From Reinekea blandensis MED297 (GTDB lineage Bacteria; Pseudomonadota; Gammaproteobacteria; Pseudomonadales; Natronospirillaceae): a stretch of DNA of 64,000 nt. The notes beneath the pieces were generated by a model. That model made no database searches, was not told the origin of the DNA, and was given only the letters and a program-made list of their open reading frames with translations. This document shows, one piece after another, positions 9,807 through 16,745 of the stretch. Positions within the stretch are counted from its first letter, which is position 1. Every line of letters starts with the position of its first letter. The stretch spans positions 1,004,071 to 1,068,070 of the forward strand of contig NZ_CH724149.1 in NCBI RefSeq assembly GCF_000153185.1. The letters run 5' to 3'. The translations under genes and the position numbers were made by a program.

Positions 9807-10551
9807 AGAGGGTAAACCTTACTTCTCGTTCAGACTTTCCTGCGGTATTGAGTTGCGTCTCAATCAGCAGCGCCTGGTCGTGACTGAGTGCGAGCTGGGT
9901 GCGCGTTCGGGTGCCATAGCCTTCGCCGATGATGGTTTGTGCCGACAGGCGGGCTTCCCAGTCCGGTGGAATACCGGTGTTTGGCAAGCTGGCGATGGGG
10001 GCTGTTTGGGTTGAGCCCAGTATGGTGTGTTGAGTTGATCCCTGATCCACCTGTTGACCTTGCTGCACCATCTGCTCACGCGCCAGCTCGGTTTTCGGCC
10101 AGGGCGTGTTCAGGGCGTCGTTCGACAACGCGTGTATGCCCGGAGCCAGCCATTGACCGTCTGGATGATCGGAACTGAACCAGAACACCCGGCGTGCATC
10201 CCCGAGCAGCAGGTTGAACCCCGCATAGTTCTGAATTTCAGCGCGTATGTTGGCGTGGAAGGTTTCGATGGTATCCTGATGGGCGAGAAAACTGACCACC
10301 AGATCACCTCGGCTTCTTTCCCCCTGAACACCGACATAACCGGGTCGAATGTTGGTCAGCAGGGCAAACCGTCGATCCGTTGTTACGCCCATCCAGGTGC
10401 CTCCGGCCTTCAGGTCCTGACCGGCGACGATGGGCTGGTCCGGCCATAAATGCATATCACGGGCCGGTCGGTCGCGAAACTCATCGCGGTTGGTGACAAT
10501 GCGAACCGGTACGGTGCGATCCGGTTGATAATCAATGACAGCTAAGCACAT
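9805..10551 (-). CDS. NRDE family protein (TANGO2-like)
   Basis: The 248-residue protein starts M-C-L-A-V and has the eponymous Asn-Arg-Asp-Glu motif at residues 22-25, followed by G-G-T-W-M-G-V, the other hallmark of this family (Pfam NRDE, eukaryotic TANGO2). The conserved Cys2 recalls N-terminal nucleophile hydrolases. The biochemical role is not settled; links to haem handling have been proposed for TANGO2. It lies 18 bp after the VOC gene and is probably in one transcript with it. Confidence 0.88.
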   Translation of the reverse strand: MCLAVIDYQPDRTVPVRIVTNRDEFRDRPARDMHLWPDQPIVAGQDLKAGGTWMGVTTDRRFALLTNIRPGYVGVQGERSRGDLVVSFLAHQDTIETFHANIRAEIQNYAGFNLLLGDARRVFWFSSDHPDGQWLAPGIHALSNDALNTPWPKTELAREQMVQQGQQVDQGSTQHTILGSTQTAPIASLPNTGIPPDWEARLSAQTIIGEGYGTRTRTQLALSHDQALLIETQLNTAGKSEREVRFTL

Positions 10552-10569
10552 ATTGGATTCATACTCTCT

Positions 10570-10950
10570 TCAGGCGCTGTGCAGCGCCAATCGGTTTCCT
10601 TCAGAATCCAGTATGACGGCGCGTTCGCCAAAGGGTTCCATCGAATGCCGTTCTTTTAGGATTTTCCCCTGATGCAGGCGTACTTGAGCCAGTGCCTGAT
10701 CGAGGCGGCCATGGCAGTTCAGATAAGGTGTCACCTGAGAAGGCTCAACGCTGTCGGCTCGGATTAAGGTCAGCCCAGAGCCCTGAGGCGACAGCTGAAA
10801 GGTCGCATTGCCGGCGGTGAGATCGCGATGCAGCGGCGAGCTGTCGAGTACCGCACTGTAAAAGGCCAGGGCGCGTTCCAGATTGAGCACGGGCAGGTCG
10901 AGCCAAAGCAGGGTGTTTACCGGGGTGTAAGTCACAAGCAGTGTCTTCAA
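10570..10950 (-). CDS. VOC-fold (glyoxalase/bleomycin-resistance-like) protein
   Basis: A single-module vicinal-oxygen-chelate protein of up to 126 residues. The beta-alpha-beta-beta-beta fold shows in W-L-D-L-P-V-x-D/N-L-E-R-A-L-A-F-Y and the C-terminal I-L-D-S-E-G-N-R-L-A-L-H. Members bind a metal and act on small ligands, or are non-catalytic. The substrate cannot be told from sequence. The start is uncertain: TTG at 10950 or GTG at 10935, neither with a good ribosome site. Operon with the NRDE gene. Confidence 0.75.
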   Translation of the reverse strand: MKTLLVTYTPVNTLLWLDLPVLNLERALAFYSAVLDSSPLHRDLTAGNATFQLSPQGSGLTLIRADSVEPSQVTPYLNCHGRLDQALAQVRLHQGKILKERHSMEPFGERAVILDSEGNRLALHSA

Positions 10951-10971
10951 ACAGGAGTGTGAGGCTGAGAG

Positions 10972-11001
10972 TAAAACAGGGCGTTGATCAGCACAACGCC
11001 C
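10972..11001 (-). terminator. Rho-independent terminator of the DUF1338 gene
   Basis: GGGCGTTG (10979-10986) and CAACGCCC (10994-11001) form an 8-bp stem with a 7-nt loop. On the minus strand it is followed by TGTTTTACT. It is 26 bp after the DUF1338 stop. Confidence 0.7.
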
Positions 11002-11026
11002 AAAGGGTGGAGCATTCGGGGAAGCG

Positions 11027-11836
11027 TCAGCCGGTGGTTTTCATGTTGGTCGATTCGAAAATCTTGTCGGCGCTGGCCGCAACAAAACCTTGATACAGCT
11101 GTCCATCATGATCCAGATACCGTTTGGCAAACTCGTAATAACAGGTGGTTACCTCGTGCTGTTCACCCCCGGCAAACGTCATGGCCTGTTTGCTGGCCAT
11201 GGTGGAGGATTGCTCGAGCAGGACTTCAGGTGAGCCTTTTACCCGGCCGCCACTGTCATTAATCGAATAGCCGAGCGATTCAATCAGAGAGTTCATTTCC
11301 GATACTTCCGTAATCTGCGACAGAGCGTTGATATCAATTGTAAAGTGATTAGCCCGCAGACCAATGATGCTTAACCAGGCCGCATATTCGCTTTCTTCTG
11401 CCAGGGTCTGATAGTCAGAATAGCTCGGAACCTGCCACAGCGGGCCACGCCAGAAAATGCTGGCATCATTGATTTGCGCTTCGTCGACCTGGTCAACCAG
11501 GCCTTGGATGATCGTCTGCGAGGTTCCGCTTAACTCCTGAACCCGAAGCTCGCTGATGAAAATTCTTGGCAGGTCGTTTGACGGAGGAATATAGCCGTAG
11601 GCGTCCAGCTTTTTCGCTGGAAAATGGTAGGGCTCGTAACGTTGATACCCCAGTTCTAAGATGAAAGGCTCCAGTTTTTCAAGCCGCATCGGGCCAATAT
11701 TGAAGGTTCGAAAGGCCACGTGATCATTTCTTACCTGCTCTCCTCGATCGAGGAGCGCCTGGCGAATGGTTTCAGCCTGCGGAGTCATTTGGATGTAATC
11801 GTTCCAGAGATGTTTGTAGAAATCGTTAATAGTCAC
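11027..11836 (-). CDS. DUF1338 protein (2-oxoadipate dioxygenase/decarboxylase family)
   Basis: DUF1338 includes the Fe(II) enzyme HglS, which converts 2-oxoadipate to D-2-hydroxyglutarate in lysine catabolism. The 269-residue protein is the short form (HglS and YdcJ are about 450). It keeps the putative metal and substrate segment D-H-V-A-F-R-T-F near residue 39 and a second histidine in N-H-F-T-I-D. The family is likely. The reaction is inferred, since the short form has not, to my knowledge, been proven to have the same activity. The gene is divergent from galU and followed by a good terminator. Confidence 0.8.
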   Translation of the reverse strand: MTINDFYKHLWNDYIQMTPQAETIRQALLDRGEQVRNDHVAFRTFNIGPMRLEKLEPFILELGYQRYEPYHFPAKKLDAYGYIPPSNDLPRIFISELRVQELSGTSQTIIQGLVDQVDEAQINDASIFWRGPLWQVPSYSDYQTLAEESEYAAWLSIIGLRANHFTIDINALSQITEVSEMNSLIESLGYSINDSGGRVKGSPEVLLEQSSTMASKQAMTFAGGEQHEVTTCYYEFAKRYLDHDGQLYQGFVAASADKIFESTNMKTTG

Positions 11837-11994
11837 TCAAATCTCCCCCCATTCGGGTTTGTTTTTATGGCGCCGTTTGTTTCTCGGAATCTGCAGACAG
11901 ACTACCGAAGCGGAGGGGCTCGGCGGTAACAGCGTAACGTCAGTTTCTTTACTGAAAGGGACATGCGCTTTTCTAGTGCGACTGATTAAAATGG

Positions 11995-12012
11995 TGCACA
12001 ATGTTGCACAAT
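11995..12012. promoter_or_regulatory. Direct repeat TGCACAAT x2 upstream of galU
   Basis: Two identical octamers (11995-12002 and 12005-12012) are exactly 10 bp apart, placing them on the same DNA face. They lie in the 292-bp gap between the divergent DUF1338 and galU genes, about 117 bp before the galU start. This could be a binding site for a tandem-binding activator. No factor is recognised. Confidence 0.35.
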
Positions 12013-12128
12013 TTTAGTCATGGCTGTTGATGCCAAAGCCGTCATTCGTAAGGTGAGGGCGGATTACCCGACTTGGTTTGGGTCTTGCTAGAGTATGGTT
12101 AACCCTGAGTGAAAAAGGATAAGGAAGT

Positions 12129-12968
12129 ATGATACGAAAATGTCTATTCCCGGTAGGTGGCTATGGAACCCGGTTTCTGCCGGCGACCAAGGCTTTGCCA
12201 AAGGAAATGCTGCCGGTGGTGAACAAGCCGCTGGTTCAATACGGCGTGGAAGAGTCCATTGATGCAGGTTTGAATTATGTCGGTTTTGTCACCGGCCGGG
12301 GAAAGCGTGCCATTGCCGATCACTTCGATATTTCATATGAACTGGAGCATCAGATCTCCGGTTCTTCAAAAGAACAGTATTTAAGCTCCATCCGTCACGT
12401 GATGGACGAGGGCGTGTTTTCCTACACCCGTCAGAAAGAAATGAAGGGCCTGGGACATGCCATTCTTGCCGGTGAAACACTGGTCGGTAACGAGCCCTTT
12501 GGCGTGGTATTGGCCGATGATTTGTGCGTAAACACAGAGGGCGAAGACAGCGTGCTTGCTCAGATGGTGAAGGTGCATAAGCAGTTCCGCTGTTCCATTG
12601 TCGCGGTTATGGAAGTGCCGGAAGATGAAATTCATAAGTATGGGGTTATCGCCGGAGAAGAGATGAAGGATGGCCTCTATCGGGTCTCCGACATGGTTGA
12701 GAAACCCAAAAAAGAAGACGCTCCAAGCAACTTGGCCGTTATCGGTCGGTACATCCTGACGCCCGATATCTTCGATATCCTGAAAGTGACTCCTCCGGGT
12801 GTCAATGATGAGGTTCAGCTCACGGATGCTTTGAAAACCCAGGCTCAGGATGGTGTTGTCCTAGCTTACCGTTTTCAGGGAAAACGCTTTGATTGTGGTT
12901 CCGTTCAGGGGTTTGTTGAAGCGACTAACTTTTGTTTTGAGAACATTTATGCAGAAGGCAAAGGGTAA
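12129..12968 (+). CDS. galU: UTP-glucose-1-phosphate uridylyltransferase
   Basis: GalU makes UDP-glucose from UTP and glucose-1-phosphate, supplying LPS, exopolysaccharide and trehalose synthesis. The 279-residue product starts with the nucleotide-binding loop F-P-V-G-G-Y-G-T-R-F-L-P-A-T-K-A-L-P-K-E. It also has the family motifs G-L-G-H-A-I-L, L-A-D-D-L-C and V-E-K-P-K-K-E-D-A-P-S. AAGGAAG upstream serves as ribosome site. It is monocistronic, with its own terminator. Confidence 0.97.
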   Translation: MIRKCLFPVGGYGTRFLPATKALPKEMLPVVNKPLVQYGVEESIDAGLNYVGFVTGRGKRAIADHFDISYELEHQISGSSKEQYLSSIRHVMDEGVFSYTRQKEMKGLGHAILAGETLVGNEPFGVVLADDLCVNTEGEDSVLAQMVKVHKQFRCSIVAVMEVPEDEIHKYGVIAGEEMKDGLYRVSDMVEKPKKEDAPSNLAVIGRYILTPDIFDILKVTPPGVNDEVQLTDALKTQAQDGVVLAYRFQGKRFDCGSVQGFVEATNFCFENIYAEGKG

Positions 12969-12992
12969 TCCTTTATTTTGCTCATGACGTAC

Positions 12993-13035
12993 AGGACCCG
13001 ATTGGCAAACCGTTGATCGGGTCCTATCCTTTCTC
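12993..13035 (+). terminator. Rho-independent terminator of galU
   Basis: AGGACCCGAT (12993-13002) pairs perfectly with ATCGGGTCCT (13016-13025), followed by the pyrimidine-rich ATCCTTTCTC. Located 25 bp after the galU stop. Confidence 0.75.
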
Positions 13036-13205
13036 TCTCTCCTAGTCGGATTTATTTTAGTTTCCGCATTTTTCTTAGTCAGTGTTTAATGGCTATCGAA
13101 AATCCCCGTTGTTGAGTCAAGTAAAGGTCTAATTTCTCGTTTTTTTAGACGCTGTTTTGTTTTAAATTAGCCCATACCCTGATAACAACGATAAGAAAGC
13201 ACAGA

Positions 13206-14186
13206 ATGAGTAGAATCGATTCCATAAAACTGCTCGGCGATTCAACGGTGTCCGTTCCGCTGTTTAATCCACAAGAAATGCCTAATTTAGCATTTAAACA
13301 TACCAGCATTCTGTTAAACGGTGAGATGATGGCGGATTCGACCGACCCTGATGAACGGGAGGCTTTTGCTCAAAGTCTCGAGTCGGTGCCGAAACTGTCA
13401 TTTGACGTAAAGCAGCCGACCGTTCGTTGGGCTGACTTTTTGGCAGAACAATTTTTGACCAACGACGCCTGTTTTGTTTTCTCCCCCAGCGCTGAGCTTT
13501 ATCCCGAGTATCAATCGGAAATCCAGAAGGCACAGGTTGTTCAAAAAACACAGTACGCCGACTTTTTCGCGCAGAACAATCGGCCTACGGGAAAGCTGGT
13601 ATCGCTGGAAGTACCAACGGGAAACTGGTTATGCGGTATCAGCCTGATTATGTGGCAGGCACAAAAGCTCCTGCAGTCCAAAGATCCGGAAGAAAGTGTG
13701 TCGCTGACCAAACTCAAGGCGCTGTTTGAACAGATCTCGCAACGCACCGTTACTTTTTCTCTGATTTCTATTGCAGAGCTAAACGGCGTCGCTCGTGACG
13801 CATTACTGCATGAAAATCTGATGAGTCGTATTGGCGGAACCTTGGGTAAGTCGCAATGGTTTACTCATGAAATGTGTAAGGACAATGCTCAGATTATCGA
13901 GAAAGGCGAGTTGAGCGGATTGATCGATCAGATGTTTATCTCCCTGATGACCATCATTGAACGAAAGGCGTTGGCCTTTAACCGGATTATTATCTGCTGC
14001 ACTCATCAGCAACTTGAAATGTTAAAGGAAACTCTGGCGTTTCAACAGATTGACCAAATGCAAGGCCACTGGAATTTTAAGTGGGTGCATCAGGTTCCTT
14101 CCATAACTGCTCAGGCCCTGACTGGTAAAAGCGCGATTCATATCAGTTGCGCAAACAAAGAACTGTTATCGGCGGGACAAGAATAA
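13206..14186 (+). CDS. Divergent DegV-like protein (probable fatty-acid-binding fold)
   Basis: This 326-residue protein was recognised only by pattern. L-L-G-D-S-T at residues 9-14 fits the DegV start (x-D-S-T/S). Q-P-T-V-R-W-A-D-F-L corresponds to the T-S-Q-P-S-x-x-x-F segment, and V-F-S-P-S-A-E-L-Y-P-E-Y to the L-S-S-x-L-S-G-T-Y segment. DegV/FakB proteins carry a fatty acid to a kinase (FakA), but no fakA is nearby and two of the usual Ser/Thr ligand residues look replaced. No signal peptide or membrane helix. It stands alone between two terminators. The family is moderately likely; function unknown. Confidence 0.5.
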   Translation: MSRIDSIKLLGDSTVSVPLFNPQEMPNLAFKHTSILLNGEMMADSTDPDEREAFAQSLESVPKLSFDVKQPTVRWADFLAEQFLTNDACFVFSPSAELYPEYQSEIQKAQVVQKTQYADFFAQNNRPTGKLVSLEVPTGNWLCGISLIMWQAQKLLQSKDPEESVSLTKLKALFEQISQRTVTFSLISIAELNGVARDALLHENLMSRIGGTLGKSQWFTHEMCKDNAQIIEKGELSGLIDQMFISLMTIIERKALAFNRIIICCTHQQLEMLKETLAFQQIDQMQGHWNFKWVHQVPSITAQALTGKSAIHISCANKELLSAGQE

Positions 14187-14207
14187 GCTAGCGGCTTTCT
14201 GAACTGA

Positions 14208-14244
14208 AAAAGGGGCGAATGATTGAGTCATTCGCCCCTTTTCT
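14208..14244 (+). terminator. Rho-independent terminator after the DegV-like gene
   Basis: A 15-bp perfect stem, AAAAGGGGCGAATGA (14208-14222) with TCATTCGCCCCTTTT (14228-14242), encloses a 5-nt loop. It begins with an A-run and ends in a T-run, so it can work in both directions. Confidence 0.85.
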
Positions 14245-14329
14245 AACTGCCTTGTAAGCATCGTCCTGATGCCCATCCCTGAAGTTCCATCCGTGAAACC
14301 TGCCTTCCTTGGGCAAACAGCTCCTTTAA

Positions 14330-14593
14330 GGGCACCTCTAATAAGTCTGATGGGGCTCTGGCCTTTCAGAAAAAGTGGCTGTCTAGGCGCGGTTTGCAGT
14401 GAATGTCGGGACCTTTGCAATAACCGGAACAACGACAGGCGCTTTTTCTGAAAGCCCCTTCGGGCGGGTCTGAACAGCCCAGTGGACATCGTTATCAATA
14501 GCCGGATATAGAATAACTATTATCCAGCTATTGAACCTCACCACTGAACGGTTCAGGCTCCGCAGAGCTCCATCAGACTTATTAGAGGTGCCC
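14330..14593. mobile_element. 264-bp MITE-like element with 31-bp terminal inverted repeats
   Basis: The ends 14330-14360 and 14563-14593 are inverted copies of each other, 30 of 31 positions identical, beginning GGGCACCTCTAATAAGTC. TTAA abuts both ends (14326-14329 and 14594-14597), as expected for a 4-bp target duplication, though TTAA is itself palindromic. Inside there is no open reading frame of note. A second inverted repeat (CTTTCAGAAAAAG at 14363-14375, with its complement at 14442-14454) makes the left half foldable. The element is best explained as a non-autonomous insertion mobilised by a transposase elsewhere in the genome. Confidence 0.75.
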
Positions 14594-14597
14594 TTAA

Positions 14598-14744
14598 TTC
14601 AACTCTGTCAGACTTCATGTCTGCTGTGCGTTGAACTGATGCCTACTGTATGAGACTTCTGAAGGTCTGTTAACTGCTATCAGCAAAGTATCATCTGGAA
14701 GCACTGACGGTGTTATCTGGTGCGACGAATCAGGTTTGCGGCAT
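14598..14744. other. Gene-free stretch between the MITE and aceF
   Basis: Together with the MITE and 14245-14329 this makes a 600-bp region without genes. I see only short hairpins here, such as CAGAC-TTCAT-GTCTG at 14609-14623. There is no reading frame with a ribosome site and no recognised RNA. Confidence 0.4.
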
Positions 14745-14768
14745 AAAAAAACCGGCCGAAGCCGGTTT
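14745..14768 (-). terminator. Rho-independent terminator of aceEF
   Basis: On the minus strand AACCGGC-TTCG-GCCGGTT is followed by a run of seven T (complement of 14745-14751). It lies 22 bp beyond the aceF stop and has a very stable UUCG-type loop. Confidence 0.9.
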
Positions 14769-14789
14769 ATTGATCAGATAACGACAGGG

Positions 14790-16724
14790 TTACAGAACCA
14801 ATCGACGCACGTCCGCAAGGACAGTGGACAGATAGGTCGTGAACTTCGCAGCATCGGCGCCGTTAATCGCCCGGTGGTCATAAGAGAGCGACAACGGAGT
14901 AAAGGTACGTGGTACAAATTCCGAACCGTTCCAATGCGGTTTCACGGAGTTCTTGGAAACCCCGAGAATGGCGACTTCAGGTGTGTTCACAATCGGTGTA
15001 AAGGCCGTTCCGCCTAAGCCACCGAGACTGGAAACCGTAAAGCAGCCACCTTGCATTTCAGCAGGCTTCACCTTGCCGTCGCGACCGCGCTTGGCGAAAT
15101 CGATGATTTCCTCAGCGATCTGCCAGATCGATTTTTTATCGGCATCTTTGATGACCGGTACGATCAGACCGTTAGGCGTGTCTACGGCCACTCCGATGTT
15201 GATGTAGTGCTTCTGGACATAGCGTTTGCCATCGGCCATCAACGACACGTTAAACTTCGGAAACTCTTCGAGCGCTGAGGCACAGGCTTTGACAATAAAG
15301 GCCAACGGACTGATTTTAACACCGCGTTTTTCCATGTCAGGTTTCAGTGATTGACGGAACGCCTCGGTGTCGGTGACATCGGCTTCGTCAAACTGAGTGA
15401 CGTGTGGAACGACCAGTGTGTTACGCACCATGTTAACCGCAGTAATCTGCTGGATGCGGTTCATGTCAACGATTTCGACTTCACCGAACTTGGAGAAATC
15501 CTGATCGGGCACCGTTGGTAAACCGGCACCGGCCGCAGGCTGCTGAGGCTCTTGCAGGCGTTTCTTCACCCAACCCGCGACGTCGTCTTTCAGAATGCGA
15601 TTGCGTGGACCGCTGCCAGGCACCTTAGCCAGGTCGACACCGAACTCACGAGCCAGGCGTCTGACGGCCGGACCGGCGTGTACATTTTTGCTTGGTCGGA
15701 TCGGAGCGTCTTCGTAGGCATTCGAAATAACGGGTGCCTGAGATGACTCAGTAGCCGGTGCTGGCGCTGGTGACGATGACTTGCTGGGTTGATCAGCGGC
15801 TTCTGCCGGTGCCGCTGGTTCAGAGCCCTCGGCTTTAATCGTCAGTACAAGGGTGCCTTCGGAGACATCATCGCCTTCGTTGACCGAGACTGAGATCACT
15901 TCACCGGCGGCCGGGGAGGGGACGTCCATACTGGCTTTATCTGACTCCAGTACCACAATCGTGTCTTCTTCGGCGATAACGTCACCGGGTTTAACCGAGA
16001 CTTCGATAACTTTGGCGCTGTCCATCCCGATATCCGGTATTTTCACCTCTTCCAGCGCCGACGGAGCTTTGGGTGATGTTGCCCCAGGGGCCGCCTGAGC
16101 TGACTCTGTATTGGCCGGTTGCGCAGGAGCCTCCTCTGAACTGTCGCCGGCAGCTTTCAGTTCGATGATGACATCCCCTTCTGAGACGGAGTCACCTTCG
16201 TTAACCTTGATCGCAACGACTTCACCTGCGTCCGGAGACGGGACGTCCATTGAGGCCTTGTCGGACTCCAGAACGATCAGGGTGTCTTCTTCCGAAATGG
16301 TGTCTCCGACACTGACGGCAATTTCGATGACGCTGGCGCTGTCCATGCCAATGTCCGGTACTTTGACCGGTTTTACGCCGCCACCGGTTGCACCCGCTGG
16401 TTTTGATGCAGCCGGGGTTGGTTTAGGCTCTTCCTTGGCAGCAGGCTTGGCCTCGGACTCGTCTTGCGAGTTGTCATCGCTGCCACTGTCTGCGGTTTCA
16501 ATGTAAATCAGTTCGTCACCTTCAGCCGCACTGTCACCTTCACTGATTTTCACCTGGACGACTTTTCCGGCCATTGGGGCGGGTACGTCCATGGAGGCTT
16601 TATCGGATTCGAGTACCACGATGGTGTCATCGACTTCGATGGTATCCCCGGTTTTAACGCTCACCTCAATACAGGTGGCAGAATCCATACCGATATCGGG
16701 TACCCGGATAATTTCAGTTGTCAT
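14790..16724 (-). CDS. aceF: Pyruvate dehydrogenase E2, dihydrolipoamide acetyltransferase with three lipoyl domains
   Basis: E2 forms the core of the pyruvate dehydrogenase complex and transfers the acetyl group from lipoamide to CoA. The 644-residue protein has three lipoyl domains, each with the lipoylated Lys in D-K-A-S-M-D-V-P (about residues 42, 154, 265), joined by Ala/Pro/Ser/Glu-rich flexible linkers. A peripheral-subunit-binding domain around A-V-R-R-L-A-R-E-F-G-V-D and the acetyltransferase domain follow. The active-site signature reads D-H-R-A-I-N-G, with Asn where E. coli has Asp; the Azotobacter/Pseudomonas enzymes share this Asn. It lies 21 bp after aceE; no lpd follows. Confidence 0.97.
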   Translation of the reverse strand: MTTEIIRVPDIGMDSATCIEVSVKTGDTIEVDDTIVVLESDKASMDVPAPMAGKVVQVKISEGDSAAEGDELIYIETADSGSDDNSQDESEAKPAAKEEPKPTPAASKPAGATGGGVKPVKVPDIGMDSASVIEIAVSVGDTISEEDTLIVLESDKASMDVPSPDAGEVVAIKVNEGDSVSEGDVIIELKAAGDSSEEAPAQPANTESAQAAPGATSPKAPSALEEVKIPDIGMDSAKVIEVSVKPGDVIAEEDTIVVLESDKASMDVPSPAAGEVISVSVNEGDDVSEGTLVLTIKAEGSEPAAPAEAADQPSKSSSPAPAPATESSQAPVISNAYEDAPIRPSKNVHAGPAVRRLAREFGVDLAKVPGSGPRNRILKDDVAGWVKKRLQEPQQPAAGAGLPTVPDQDFSKFGEVEIVDMNRIQQITAVNMVRNTLVVPHVTQFDEADVTDTEAFRQSLKPDMEKRGVKISPLAFIVKACASALEEFPKFNVSLMADGKRYVQKHYINIGVAVDTPNGLIVPVIKDADKKSIWQIAEEIIDFAKRGRDGKVKPAEMQGGCFTVSSLGGLGGTAFTPIVNTPEVAILGVSKNSVKPHWNGSEFVPRTFTPLSLSYDHRAINGADAAKFTTYLSTVLADVRRLVL

Positions 16725-16745
16725 GAAAAACTCCTAATTCTGCTA

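Noticed and set aside
11992-12008. Sigma54 promoter before galU (TGG...TTGCA)
   Set aside because: The distance between the GG and GC elements is one base too long and the -24 element reads TGGTGC rather than TGGCAC.
14790-16724. AceF inactive because the active-site Asp is Asn (D-H-R-A-I-N-G)
   Set aside because: The same Asn is found in the active E2 of Azotobacter and Pseudomonas, so it is a lineage variant.
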